Positions 1-11,089 of a stretch of DNA of 64,000 bases are shown piece after piece. The notes beneath the pieces are model-generated. The model was not told the origin of the DNA, did no database searches, and saw only the letters and a program-made list of their open reading frames with translations. Source of the DNA: Dipteronia dyeriana (Eukaryota > Streptophyta > Magnoliopsida > Sapindales > Sapindaceae); assembly GCA_032871835.1 (NCBI GenBank), contig CM065296.1:878001-942000 (forward strand). Reading direction: 5' to 3'. Position 1 is the stretch's first letter, and each line of letters begins with the position of its first letter. A program made the translations under genes and the position numbers.

Positions 1-1053
1 GATTATTGGAGCTCAAAATGTTGTGTATCCATTAGGTCCCCTTGCTAGCCCGATTGATTTAGGTAACAAGGGTCACGGTTAATTAATTGGATTGTCCAAT
101 TAATTGTGTTATAAAAAAGACACGTATATATTCGGGAATTAATTGAATAATGAGATTATTTAATAAATGAATGTTAATAGTTAAATTAATTAAATAATTA
201 GATTATTTAATTATATTAATAATTAATAATTAATAATTAATTATTAATTAGAGGGTGTTAGTTGATATATGGATTTAGGTAAAGATAAAATAATAGGATT
301 ATTTTATTTTTACTAAATCATTTATCTAAGTATTTGAATTTAAATTTAAATTTAAATTTAAAATACTTATTATCACTTTTAATATATTAGATATATATGA
401 GAATGATAATTAAAAGATATATATCAATTAATAATACAAGAGATTGCATTGGATGTAAATTGGTGTATACATGAAACAATAGTCAAAAGAAGAATTTGCA
501 TAAGATGCAAATACTTAATAAATATATATAGATATATTTGTAAGCAAACAGCATAATATATATATATATATATATGAGAAGCAAACAAAGATAGATTTTT
601 ATTTAGGGAAGCAGTGCGTATATATATATATTGTTTCATGTTTTGTGTGTTTTAAAAACACATAGAAGAAAAGGTTTCTTCAACTCTCTCTGCATCCTCA
701 ATTCAAGTTCCAGAGACCGTAACGCACCCACACGCAGTTACCAATCTCGGGAGATAGCGAGGAAGATCGAGTGGTTCAGACAGGAGCACATCGTAAAGTG
801 AAGGAGCTTCCAAACATTGGTAAGATTGGTTCAGACAGGAGCATATCGAAAAGTGAAGGAGTCTCCAAACGTTGGTAAGTTTTTCTTCTTCTGATTTTTT
901 GTTGATTACAATTTCCTGTGGTTACATATTGTATGTATTAGTTTTGAAAAATAATTACGATCCCAAGTTCACTGGTCCTGGATATAGATTATGATATGTA
1001 TAAAAAATTTAAGACCTAGTTCAGCTGCATGACCAGTGAACGGGATTCCAACA
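1..1053 (+). repeat. 5' LTR of copia A (3' half only)
   Basis: This aligns with 7480-8629 throughout, for example the shared start near GATTATTGGAGCTC and the shared end ...GGTTCCAACA or ...GATTCCAACA. It ends in CA at 1053, directly before the PBS. Short (TA)n tracts at 555-575 and about 619-632 correspond to a much longer tract in the 3' LTR. A 40-60 bp direct repeat (TGGTTCAGACAGGAGCA and following) lies at about 770-880 and recurs in the 3' LTR. Many substitutions separate the two LTRs, so the insertion is old. Confidence 0.92.
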
Positions 1054-1054
1054 A

Positions 1055-1069
1055 TTGATATAAGAACCA
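1055..1069 (+). other. Primer binding site, copia A (degenerate, initiator tRNA-Met type)
   Basis: The sequence TTGATATAAGAACCA starts two bases after the LTR end. It matches the usual plant copia PBS (TGGTATCAGAGC) with several substitutions. Position and pattern make it the minus-strand DNA priming site; the mismatches suggest it has decayed. Confidence 0.75.
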
Positions 1070-2635
1070 ATTTTATTTTCGGAACAGGAATTTTTTTTCG
1101 ATGCTCCTGTATGTATGATTGTGTAGGCACGACTTAAATTGACTGTATGTTGTTTTTGTATGTATATATGTATTTTTTAATTTACAAAAACATGATTGAC
1201 CGTTAATTATATGGTACTGTGGATTTAGGGTTTATGGGTTTGTATTATTATTATTATTATTTGTTTATATTTTTTTTTACTGTTGTTGTATTGTAAAAAA
1301 AAAAATTGTAACCTAGTTTGAAGACCTGGAAAAATCGCGAAGAAGGATTCTTGAGATGAATCGGAGTGACCTGAAGAGACTGGAAGACTCAGAAATTACA
1401 AGAAGACCAATGAATGCATTGGGATTTTTGTTGTAATTTTAGATTCTAATTTTTTTTAGGTTAAATAATCCACAGTACTCGGTCAATTCATGTGTGCTTT
1501 ATATTATGTGATGATAAAAGCATTGTCTTGCATACGTAAGTCATTTAGATTAGATGTGCCTACACAAATATATTTGATATGTCATACATGCATCATAGCC
1601 TGATATTTTATGATTTTTTTTAATGTGATTAAAATGGGTAATATACATAATTGGCTATGAATAATGAGATTAGTTTTTAATGGTTAGAAAACTTGGTAAT
1701 TCTCATTAATATTAATCTAGTTATTAAAGAGTTTAATAAGTTAGATTAATAGAGTCATTTATTGTAATTAGGATTAATATGATTAATTACCTAATAATAA
1801 ATGATCCAAATAAAGTGTTAGGATTTTAATAGTTAAAACTTGGTAAACACTAATATAATAATCTAACCTTAGTAAATAGTTTACAAAGGTTTAGATTATT
1901 CACTAATAGATTAGATTTTTAATTGTTAAAAATCATTAATAATTTTTTAGTTAATTAGAATTTGGTTATAATTAGTTAATGCGTTAGATAACTTGATTAA
2001 AGTTAGTCGTTTAATCCTGTAGAGTCCATGTGCATTAACGGTTAATAGAAAATCCTAATTTTAATATAGTGAGTGGGAGAGGGATATATGACATATATAT
2101 CCGCGGTCTCCATCATTAGTTCAACACCGTGAGATCCGAGTGGAATCTCGTGACGGCTTTGCTTTCGTCCTCCCTAAGGAGGGTTTTCACAAAGGTGAAT
2201 ACCAAGGTTGAATTCTTAACGGATAGGATTTCTGAGGGTATTTCGAGATTGACCCAACATAGCTACGATGGCTAGATAGAATCTATTAAGGCGACAATTC
2301 TCGAGTTAAGCTCGTAAGATCTGAAATGGTGGGTTACACTCAAGGTTTTGATTAAGTTTGTTAATTAAAAACCTGACTGAATGAACGATGGTTGAATGAT
2401 ATGGAATAAGAGTTATTCTAGAATATCATTTGATTGAGAATGTCTCAGTCCAACATGCAAAGACTTGACCGACCCTAAGACGACACTTTTTTTTGGTATG
2501 TTGGATTGTCGTGGTATAGCAACTAGTTTTAGGATAGTTCTAGTTCGTTAAACATGTTCATGCATCATATTGTCAAAGCACTCGCACTTGTTTTAAATAA
2601 ACAACTAAATGAATGTTTTATTTATTTCAACAATA
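1070..2635 (+). other. Untranslated leader of copia A
   Basis: About 1.57 kb between PBS and gag with no long open frame. It is strongly A+T rich, with many TTAAT/ATTAA-rich stretches at 1650-2040 and a more balanced part at 2090-2480. Leaders of this length are common in large plant copia elements and would hold packaging signals, but none can be identified by reading. Confidence 0.6.
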
Positions 2636-3420
2636 ATGTCTTTTGCATTACTTCAAACACTCACAAACGACAAATTAACTGGTGATAACTACACTGAGTG
2701 GAAACTTATCATTAATGCAATATTGGTCACCAAAGACCTCAAGTTTGTGCTTACGGAGGAATGTCCTCCAGCGCTTGCTGCCAATGCCACACGAACTGTT
2801 CGTGAGGCATACGAGCGATAGGTCTCATTTGATGAGAAGGCCCGAACATATCTGTTGGCTTCTATAACAGACGTGCTTGTCACAAAGCATGAAGCAATGG
2901 CTTTAGTATTCGAAATCATGGAGTCATTGCAAGCTATGTTCGGGCAGCCCTTCGAGCAAAAGCGACATGGAGTTGTTCTTTCTGCTATGCTCACTCGTAT
3001 GAAGGAAGATACGTCAGTTCGGGAACATGTCCTGAGCATGATGTCCAACTTCAACAAGGCAAAAGTCAATGGCGGGGCCATTGATGAACCCAGTCAAGTG
3101 AGCATCATACTGACAGCTCTTTCGAAGAGTTTCGACTAGTTTAAGAGCAACTATGAGATGAACAAGTTAAGGTTCAATCTCACACAGTTGCTTAATGAGC
3201 TCACTACCTTTGAGTCCTTGACTAAGGACAACAAGGGTAAGACCGGTGAGGCAAATGTTGCCGAACCATTTTCCTACTCTAATTATAAGAAGAGAAAGAG
3301 GTCTACTGGGAAAGCGAAGGGTAAGCCCAAACCCAAGAAAGCCCAAAGCAGGAAGAAGTCCCAGAAAAGTAAATATGATTTACTTGTTCTTGAGTCGTGT
3401 TTAGTGGAAGATGATTCTTC
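2636..3420 (+). pseudogene. gag: copia A gag (UBN2-type), broken, no zinc knuckle
   Basis: The start at 2636 begins MSFALLQTLTNDKLTGDNYT, the typical plant copia gag opening with a W-K-L-I motif following. Further blocks match the UBN2 gag family: FEIMESLQAMFGQP, then VREHVLSMMSNFNKA, then a lysine-rich tail. A TAG at 2819-2821 and another stop near 3139 interrupt the frame. The tail runs from a basic KKAQSRKKSQKSK segment straight into KYDLLVLESCLVED with no CX2CX4HX4C zinc knuckle. Related elements carry the knuckle just before this segment, so it appears to have been lost by a short deletion. Gag forms the virus-like particle and binds element RNA in the cytoplasm. Confidence 0.88.
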
Positions 3421-4720
3421 ACACTGGATAGTTGATTCGGGGGCCACTAACCATGTTTGTTCTTCTTTACAATGAACTGATTCTTGGACACAACTAGAGG
3501 ATCAAGCCTTCTAAATGCGTGTGGGGTCAGGGGTTATCGTGTCGGCACGAGCAGTGGGCGTAATTAGATTACGTTTTTATAATAATTATATATTGTTGGA
3601 CAATGTATTTTATATTCCTGGATTTATAAGGAATTTGATTTTCGTTTCTAAGTTGTTAGAACAAAAATATTATGTTTCTTTTAATAATAAGTCTATTATT
3701 ATTGGAAAGAATGGTCTGGATATTTGTTTAGGAATTAATGAAAACAATTTGTATGTGTTAAGACTGTTAATACATACTACACTGCTCAACACTGAAATGT
3801 TTAAGGTTGAAAAACCAAAAACTAAACGATATAAGATTTCTCCAGATAATGACACGTATCTCTGGCATCTAAGGCTTGGTCATATCAACCTTGACCGGAT
3901 AGGCAGACTAGTAATAAGCGGACCTTTAAGTGAGTTAAAGGTTGGCACCTTACCGATATGCGAATCTTGTTTGGAAGGTAAGATGACTAAGAGACATTTT
4001 ACTGGAAAAGGGTTTAGAGCTAAAGAACCGCTAGAGCTTATACATACAAACGTCTGCGGATCGATGAATGTTAAAGCTAGGGGTGGTTATGAGTATTATG
4101 TCACCTTTATAGATGACTACTCAAGATACGGATACGTCTACCTAATGCAATGGAAATCGGAAACATTTGAAATGTTTAAAGAATTCTGAGCTGAAGTTGA
4201 GAATCAATTAGGTAGGACTATCAAGTCACTACGATCGGATCGTGGAGGTGAGCACCTTGACCAAGAGTTTGAAGACTTCTTGGTCGAGCATGGGATAGTT
4301 TCCCAACTCACAGCTCCCGGTACACCTCAGCAAAATGGTGTAGCGGAGAGAAGAAATAGAACCCTGATGGAAATGGTAAGATCTATGATTAGTTTCTCAT
4401 CATTACCAAATTCCTTTTAGGGATATGCGTTACAAACAGCGGCATACATTTTGAATGTAGTGCCATCCAAATCTGTTCCTAAGACTCCCCTAGAGTTGTG
4501 GAATGGTTGTAAAGCTAGTTTATGACTTTTTTACATATGGGGGTGTCCAGTACACGAGCTGAAGAACAGAACTGGAAAGCCAGAATCCAAGTCTGTTGTC
4601 CGTCTGTTTGTAGGATACTCCAAAGAGACCAGAGGTGGACACTTCTATAGTCCTGAAGACAACAAAGTATTTGTATAGACAAATGTAACTTTTCTTGAGG
4701 ACAATTACATTAGTGACCAT
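3421..4720 (+). pseudogene. pol: copia A protease and integrase, broken
   Basis: The aspartic protease motif WIVDSGATNHVC is at about 3427-3465. A GAG-pre-integrase block follows (YLWHLRLGHINLDRIGRL, then CESCLEGKMTKRHF) with His and Cys ligands. The integrase core has YEYYVTFIDDYSRYGYVYLM, then DRGGEH, then GTPQQNGVAERRNRTLMEMV. The first catalytic Asp is replaced by Asn in HTNVCGS at about 4048; the second Asp (SDRGG) and the Glu (VAERR) remain. Nonsense codons occur near 3474, 3511, 4189, 4420, 4523 and 4678, and most fit ancestral Gln, Trp or Arg codons. The product would process the polyprotein and insert cDNA, but it cannot do so here. Confidence 0.9.
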
Positions 4721-4879
4721 AAACCTCGTTCTAAGATTGTATTGAATGAGTTGGAGCCTGGTGAGACTATTGCCTCATCAACAGGAGTTGTTGATCCATA
4801 AACATCTGAGAGTCAGATGGTTATTGATCAGGATACACTACCACCTAGACGTAGTGAGAGGGTTGTGAGACAACCTGAA

Positions 4880-6060
4880 CGCTATTTAGGTATAGGTGAG
4901 GGATAAGGTGTTGTCTCTGCTGATAGTTTGGATGATCCATTGACATTTAAGAATGCAATGAAAGATCCTGATAAAGAGGTTTGGCTTAAAGCCATGAATC
5001 TCGAGATGGAGTCCATGTACTCTAACTCAGTCTGGGATCTTGTAGACTTACCGGATAGGGTAAAACCCATAGAGTGTAAGTGGATCTACAAGTGAAAGAG
5101 AGGAGTAGACGGGAAGGTAGAGACCTTCAAAGTAAGGCTAGTGGCCAAGGGTTATACCTAGAAAGAGGGGGTCGATTATGAGGAGACCTTCTCATCAGTA
5201 GCCATGTTTAAGTCTATTAGGATTCTCTTATCCATTGCTGCCTATTTTGATTATGAAATTTGGCAAATGGACGTCAAGACTGCATTCTTGAATGGCAATC
5301 TTGATGAGAGCATCTATATGATGCAACCAGAGGGATTTATGTCTCCAGATCAAGAGCAAAAGGTTTGCAAGCTGCAAAGGTCCATCTATGGACTTAAGCA
5401 AGCATCTAGATCTTGGAACATTAGGTTTGATGATGTGATCAAAACCTATGGCTTCGAGCAGAACGTCGATGAGACTTGTGTCTACAAATGCATCATTGAT
5501 AAAAAAAATAGTTTTCTTGGTCATATACGTAGATGATACCCTACTCATTGGGAATGATGTGGGAGTATTGTCTGATGTAAAGGGCTGGCTGGCTAGCTAG
5601 CCAATTCCAAATGAAAGATTTGGGAGAAGCTAGTTATGTTCTAGGGATCCAACTTATAAGGGATCGTAAGAACAAACTCATAGCACTGTCTCATGCATCA
5701 TATATCGACAAGATTCTTGTGCGATTTTTGATGCAAAACTCCAAGAAAGGTAATTTACCTTCAAGGCATGGAGTTCACTTGTCTAAGGAACAGTGTCATA
5801 AGACACCTCAAGAAGTTGAGGATATGAGACGTGTACCCTATGCATCGGCAGTAGGTAGTCTCATGTATGCTATATTATGCATGAGACCGGATATCTGCTA
5901 TGCAGTGGGAGTAGTCAGTAGATACCAGTCCAACCCAGGATTGGATCATTGGGTTGCTGTCAAGATAATTCTCAAGTATCTTCGGAGAATGAGAGACTAT
6001 ATGCTAGTGTATTCTGGGCAGGATTTGATCCCGTTAGGATACACAGATCTGATTTTCTGT
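4880..6060 (+). pseudogene. pol: copia A reverse transcriptase, broken
   Basis: This is the RVT_2-type plant copia RT. NAMKDPDKEVWLKAMNLEM opens the domain, then IYK-KRGVDGKVETFKVRLVAKGY, then WQMDVKTAFLNGNLDESIYM with the first catalytic Asp. LQRSIYGLKQASRSWN follows, and YVDD is encoded at about 5525-5540. Between the GLKQASRSW block and YVDD the frame shifts near 5510-5520. Stops lie near 5093 and 5160. The connection region (MKDLGEASYVLGIQL, then PYASAVGSLMYAILCMRPDI) is well kept to about 6060. Confidence 0.9.
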
Positions 6061-6503
6061 TAGATAGGGATTCTAGGAAATCCACATCTGGATTAGTATT
6101 CATCCTGGGTGGTGGAGCCATTGTATGGAGAAGTATCAAGCAATCTTACATTGCTGACTCCACCATGGAAGCCGAATATGTAGATGCTAAAAAGGCTGTT
6201 TGGCTCCTTAAGTTCTTGAGTGATCTGGAAGTTGTTCCAGATTTGGATATGCCCATCACATTTTATTGTGATAACAGTGGTGTTGTGACTAATTCTAAAG
6301 AACCAAGAAGCCACAAAAGAGGGAAGCATATAGAGATGAAGTATTATCTCATTAGAGAGATAGTGCAGAGAGGAGATGTGATCATCACCAAGATAGCCTC
6401 ACAAGACAATACTGCTGATCCATTTACGAAGACCTTACCGACTAAAGTGTTTTTGGGTCACCTAGATGGTCTAGGGTTACGAGACATGCCTTACATGCTT
6501 TAG
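6061..6503 (+). pseudogene. pol: copia A RNase H, frameshifted
   Basis: GGAIVWRSIKQSYIADSTME, then AEY, then HKRGKHIEMKYYLIREIVQ and ADPFTKTL are typical of the copia RNase H C-terminus. The first active-site Asp block (YTDSDF in relatives) is damaged by an indel at about 6045-6062, leaving GYTDLIF and a stop. A short deletion removes residues between AEYV and KKAVWLL. The frame ends with GLRDMPYML and a TAG at 6501-6503, just before the PPT. Confidence 0.88.
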
Positions 6504-6517
6504 TGCAAGTGGGAGAT
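6504..6517 (+). other. Polypurine tract, copia A
   Basis: The purine-rich GCAAGTGGGAGA lies directly upstream of the 3' LTR start TGTTGG. This is the expected plus-strand priming site, with the form usual in plant copia elements (AGTGGGAGATTGTTGG). Confidence 0.85.
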
Positions 6518-8132
6518 TGTTGGGGTTTACGCCTTAAAGATGTAATTTGTAAATGGATTTATGAAATAAATAAAAGGAAAAGTTCAATTCATTCTTGTTG
6601 TGTTATTTATTTTATAACTTGTGCATATACTTAACATCCAAGATTGTCGGATGTAATTTCGAATTGTGTATATGAGTGTCATATACGGATGGATACAGTA
6701 AGAGACGTACAATCTAAAGAGTCCATAGATAACAAATAAAGCTGGGTACTTTATTTGTGGTTAATCTATAATTGCGGTCCATTCCGTAATGTACGGTGAT
6801 TCTATCCTGAATTATTCATATGGAGATATGAGAATGGAGGCACCTTGTATGATATGGTCATATAGGACATATAGGACTGGGCCATGATCTATATGAATCT
6901 CTCACCAAGATCCGTTTACCGATGAGATTCATATATATCAACTAATGATGGCTATATATGGGTGATCTTAATTCTGAGTGTCTTATCGACTCCTTCAGGC
7001 TAGATCGTGGTCTTTGATATACCATGGGTGAGGTCGGATGCAGTTCCCTATCAATATGCTCCGTATGTTGGGATTACGGTTTGGCTTGTGGCTGGGAAGG
7101 TTTGTACACAATAGTGGAATCCACACCTTTTTGTGAGAAGTAGACGGTAGTTCCCTTAAGGGTTGATTCGAGGCTTGGACAATATGAGCGCTCTCCTAGT
7201 TCCGTAAGAAAATAGGATTTATTGTTCATTATAGAATCAACGGTACTTAAAGGATATATGTAATTAGAGGGGTATAACAGATATTATGACCCAGCTCTAA
7301 TTATGAACTACTGTGGAGGATCACACCATGTGTAATAGCTATATCGATGGACACCGAGTTATATCGGTCTGTGTAAAAGCGTTTACAGTTGATAGAGTGC
7401 AGTTTCGGGTTTTTAATGGAATAATACGGAGTTAATAATCAAGGAATATTAATTAAAGAGTTTAATTAATGATTCCGAGGATTATTGGAGCTCAAAATAC
7501 TGTGAGTCCATTAGGTCCCATTGTTAGCCTGATCGATGTAGGTAACATGGGTCACGGTTAATTATTTGGATTGTCCAATTAATTGTGTTACAAAAGTGAC
7601 ACGTATATATTTGGGAATTAATTGAATAATGAAATTATTTAATTAATGAATGTTAATAGTTAAATTAATTAAATAATTAGATTATTTAATTATATTGATA
7701 ATTATGAATTATGAATTATGAATTAACTATTAATTGGAGGGTGTTAGTTGATATATGAATTTAGGTGAAGATAAAATAATAGGATTATTTTATTTTTACT
7801 AAATCATTTATATAAGTATTTGAATTTAAGTTTAAATTTAAAATACTTATTATCACTTTTAATATATTAGATATATTTGAAAATGATAATTAAAATATAT
7901 ATATCAATTAATAACATAAGAGATTGCATTGGATTCAAATTGATGTGTATATGAAACAATAGTCAAAAGAAGAATTTGCATAGGGTGTAAATACTTAATA
8001 AATATATATAGATATATTTATAAGCAAGCAGCATAATATATATATATATATATATATTTGAGAAGCAACCAACATTGATATATATATTTGAGAAGCAAGC
8101 AGCGATAGATTTTTATTTAGTGAAGCAGTGCG

Positions 8133-8211
<79 letters not shown>

Positions 8212-8629
8212 TCATGTTTTGTGTGTTTTAAAAACACATAGAAGAAATGGTTTCTTCAATTATCTCTACATACTCCATTTAAGTTTCTGAGACCGTGACG
8301 CGCCCACACGCAGTCACCAATCCTGGGAGATAGCGAGGAAAATCAAGTGGTTCAGACAGGAGCACATCGTAAAGTGAAGGAGCTTCCAAACGTTGGTAAG
8401 ATTGGTTCAAACAAGAGCATATCGAAAAGTGAAGGAGCCTCCAAACGTTGGTAAGTTTTTCTTCTTCTGATTTTTTGTTGATTACAATTTCCTGTGTTTA
8501 CATATTGTATGTATTAGTTTCAAAAAATAATTACGATCCCAGGTTTACTGGTCCCAGATACAAATTATTATTTGTATAAAAATTTTAAGACCTAGTTCCG
8601 CTGCATGACTGGTGAACGGGGTTCCAACA
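6518..8629 (+). repeat. 3' LTR of copia A, 2112 bp
   Basis: It starts TGTTGGGG and ends TTCCAACA, which also form a short terminal inverted repeat (TGTTGG/CCAACA). Only its last 1150 bp have a partner in the window (1-1053). The 97-bp length difference comes mainly from expansion of the TA-rich microsatellite at 8132-8207 and an extra 30-bp segment near 8060-8090. The LTR should carry promoter and polyadenylation functions for the element. Confidence 0.93.
8132..8207. repeat. (TA)n/(TACA)n microsatellite in the 3' LTR of copia A
   Basis: Almost pure TA dinucleotides with two CA interruptions over about 76 bp. The matching site in the 5' LTR (about 619-632) has only about 14 bp, so the tract expanded after insertion. 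Short open frames rich in Tyr-Ile on both strands here are translation artefacts. Confidence 0.95.
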
Positions 8630-9884
8630 ATTGCATCCTCTGCTCGAACCCTCTCAGCCTCTACTGCAGCCCTCTAGGTGCCCTAGTCCTTTAAAATTAA
8701 GATGCTAACAGAAGACGGGCGAGGTCTCCTCCTCCTCTGAAAAGTCTGAAAGCTAGCTTGCCTCCGTATGTCAGTAATATCATATCTCTGGTCTCTCATC
8801 TCCTCCTCAAAGAGATCCTTCCTAGAATGGACCAGATCTGTCTGCCCCCTCCCCACCTGTAGGTTATCCTTGAGGCCAGTCATACCAAGCTGGATGCCCT
8901 CTACCGTGCTCAGAATCTTGGCTAGCATGGACTGTGATGCAGCGTCCTCGTAGTCCTGGTCCTCTTCCTCTAATTCCCAAAATTCGAAATCAGGTTCCTC
9001 TTCACCCAGAGTGTTTGATGGACCCTCAGTAATCCTCGGCCTCTTCTTTACCTTGGTTTTGATTGTAACGTCCTGCCATGATCTTTTATCAAGGTCCCCC
9101 ATGGGGTTGATCATTAATTCATCTGTGGTAATTTTTGGGACTCCTTCCTTCTTCAGGAGAATAGTAATAAGACTAGGAAGATGATTGACCTCGGCTTTGC
9201 CTGTGGATGCACCTTAATCGAGGCTGCCTCTAAAATTGTTTTGATTATGACTTGACCTATATCAATCTTTGTCTTATCTTGAATGCAGCTGAGTAAATCT
9301 GCTCTAGGCTCTGAAACTGCGGTCCTGTGAGTGGTTGGAAGGGGGGAGAAAGTGTTGAAAAGGTTCCAAAACACCAACACCTGAGGCAGCTCTGATTGTT
9401 TAAGCATGTGGCCATGCTCCCACACATCATCATTTGTCCCTCTGAGCGCCCTAGCCAGACTTTGTTTAGTGTTATGCCTACTCCTATACCCTTTGCTAAA
9501 TTGTGGGTAGTCTGACGTGCCAAAGTGAGCATTGATCTTGGTGGCATTGATCATGAATGGTATGTCTCTTACCAAAACCGGTCTACCTTTCTTCACTGCC
9601 TCTGGTATCATACTGGGGTAGAACTCTTTTACCAATGAAACATTGGCGTCCGCCGGGACACTGACAAAGTTCTGCCATCCTCGTTGTGTCACGGTCGTGG
9701 GGATTGGTGTATCCTTGAGTTTCACAAGGTGCATACCTCTCTCAAAAATAATGTTCGCGTTGTTGAGCTTTTCCATTCGTCTCCCATAATCACGATTCCG
9801 CACACACTGTTGCGTTGCTCTGGATGATGATCCAACTTTCCTCATTCCGGCGGGAGCGGACTTTGTATTCTTCTTGGGTGGCAT
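8630..9884 (-). pseudogene. Element B ORF3, putative plant transposon protein (PF20167-like), interrupted
   Basis: The start ATG at 9884-9882 gives MPPKKNTKSAPAGMRKVG, a basic N-terminus. The core has FERGMHLVKLKDTPIPTTVT, then RGWQNFVSVPADANVSLVKE, FYPSMIPEAVKKGRPVLVRD, and later DVWEHGHMLKQSELPQVLVF. This pattern resembles the plant transposon protein domain found in third ORFs of Athila-type Ty3 elements; I assign it by recognition only. A frameshift near 9150 separates the C-terminal part (about 9114-8683), which is acidic (EEEPDFEFWELEEEDQDYED), then helical, then Arg-rich. After a TAG near 8683 the same frame still reads coding-like sequence up to the copia A junction at 8630. The molecular role of these ORF3 proteins is not established. 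The gene has its own candidate promoter and 5' intron upstream. Confidence 0.68.
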
Positions 9885-9906
9885 CTTTTGTTGTGAGATT
9901 ATGTTC

Positions 9907-10439
9907 CTACAAAAACAAACTAAGAAAACACAAAAACATAAAAAAAAAAATAATTCCGCAACCACTCTTAGTTCTATCACTTCAAACAACACAATTAACA
10001 TGACAATCTAAAGTATCTATCTCATTATAAGCTTCCACAAAATTGAGGCCAAGCATAATCACAAATATAGCCTAATTTATCGATTATTCTTCCATCATAT
10101 GCGAAAAACTACTCACACAATCATTAAAAACACTCAATTGCACCCACAACCACCCTAAAATCGGAATCTCTTCAAAAACCCACAAATTTACTCACAAAAA
10201 TTGCTCAAACAATCTATAAATACTATATTATGGTATTTTGTGTGTGATTGTGGTCTACAAAACCAATTGAAACTCAAGAAAAGCAAACTAACAAGAAAAC
10301 CCCTAAAAATTTTGAAACCCTAACCTATACAATCATACATAAAACTATGCCCTAGCTTGATTTGATTAAAAGATGCTAAATCTAGGGCATAATTCCATGA
10401 AGAAAAGATAAAGAGAGAGAGAAGAAGTTAGAAACATAC
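9907..10439 (-). other. Candidate GT-AG intron in the 5' UTR of element B ORF3
   Basis: On the minus strand the donor reads CCG|GTATGTTTC, with intron base 1 at 10439. The acceptor reads GTTTTTGTAG|GAACAT, with the last intron base at 9907. The acceptor lies 22 bases upstream of the ORF3 start codon. The 533-nt intervening sequence is A+T rich and has no long frame. It is predicted from splice-site form only; there is no transcript evidence. Confidence 0.5.
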
Positions 10440-10525
10440 CGGTCGAAATCGTGGAAGGCTTTAGCTTGAGAGAGTTTTGAAAAGTTTGGAGAGAGTGTGA
10501 GAATGAGAGAATGTCTCGTTTCTCT

Positions 10526-10850
10526 CTTTAAATTCAAATTTTTTTAACCAGACGCGTTACGAAGTGCGGTTCACTTCGACACTTCGTACTGCACTTACCT
10601 GTAAATCCCGTGGTAAAGCTCATGTTTTATGCTCAGGTTGCGGTACATGTTGCGGTTCACTTTGATGCAACGTACCGCAACTTGGACATCAAAATTCTTA
10701 TGCCCTTATGCGCGGTATGTGATGTGGTTCGCATCGATGCAGTGTACCGCAACCTGAGCATTAAAATTCTTCTGACCTTATACGCGGTATGAAGTGCGGT
10801 ACACACTTCCTTCTAGTGTGGTATGCGTACCGCACTTCTTATCAGCATTG
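10526..10850 (-). promoter_or_regulatory. Promoter-like block upstream of ORF3 with LTR-type GC-rich hairpin array
   Basis: Three to four imperfect inverted-repeat units built from GTGCGGTAC/GTACCGCAC occupy 10545-10850. The stretch 10782-10837 matches 17741-17796 of the element's own LTR over 56 bp with about three differences. In transcriptional order the array is followed by a weak TATA-like TTTAAAGA (10533-10526), a CT-rich leader, and the candidate intron and ORF3. The same order (hairpin array, TATA, leader) is seen in the LTR U3. This suggests an internal promoter for ORF3. A relic of another LTR is possible but no U5-like sequence accompanies it. Confidence 0.5.
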
Positions 10851-11089
10851 GCTTGATAAAGTCATTTCATTTGTCCGATTCTTTTCCCAGAATTTTCGCC
10901 CTCCTGCTTACACCCATATACTCTTTCAAAACTCACAAAATCACATCAAATGTGAAGGTGAAAATGGGTGATTCAACATGCAATAAAACCAAAAACAATT
11001 ATGCCATTCGAAAGGAAATTTAAATTAAACTGAAAACTAAATTTACTATTTACAAATATGGTACATTTCCTTTGTTATTAGGTGGGGTC

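Larger units (their letters stand above)
1..8629 (+). mobile_element. Ty1/copia LTR retrotransposon A, decayed
   Basis: The order LTR, PBS, gag, protease, integrase, RT, RNase H, PPT, LTR is seen, and integrase before RT is diagnostic of the copia superfamily. The start lies outside the window: base 1 corresponds to about 7480 in the 3' LTR. After the 3' LTR the DNA continues as the interrupted reading frame of ORF3 of minus-strand element B, so A inserted into B. The target duplication cannot be checked because the left flank is absent. Polymerase motifs resemble the Tork/TAR-like plant copia group, but I cannot fix the lineage by eye. More than ten nonsense codons and several frameshifts make it non-autonomous. 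Confidence 0.93.

Noticed and set aside
2689..3081. A 130-codon minus-strand frame opposite copia A gag
   Set aside because: The plus strand carries the UBN2 gag motifs; this is an antisense shadow.
7995..8290. Open frames on both strands rich in Tyr-Ile
   Set aside because: They are translations of the (TA)n microsatellite in the LTR and have no coding meaning.
8630..8634. ATTGC as target duplication of copia A
   Set aside because: The left flank is outside the window, so the duplication cannot be verified.
10782..10837. Solo LTR of element B between integrase and ORF3
   Set aside because: Only the U3 hairpin part is shared. No U5, TG/CA ends or duplication is visible, so I preferred an internal promoter copy, although a fragment remains possible.
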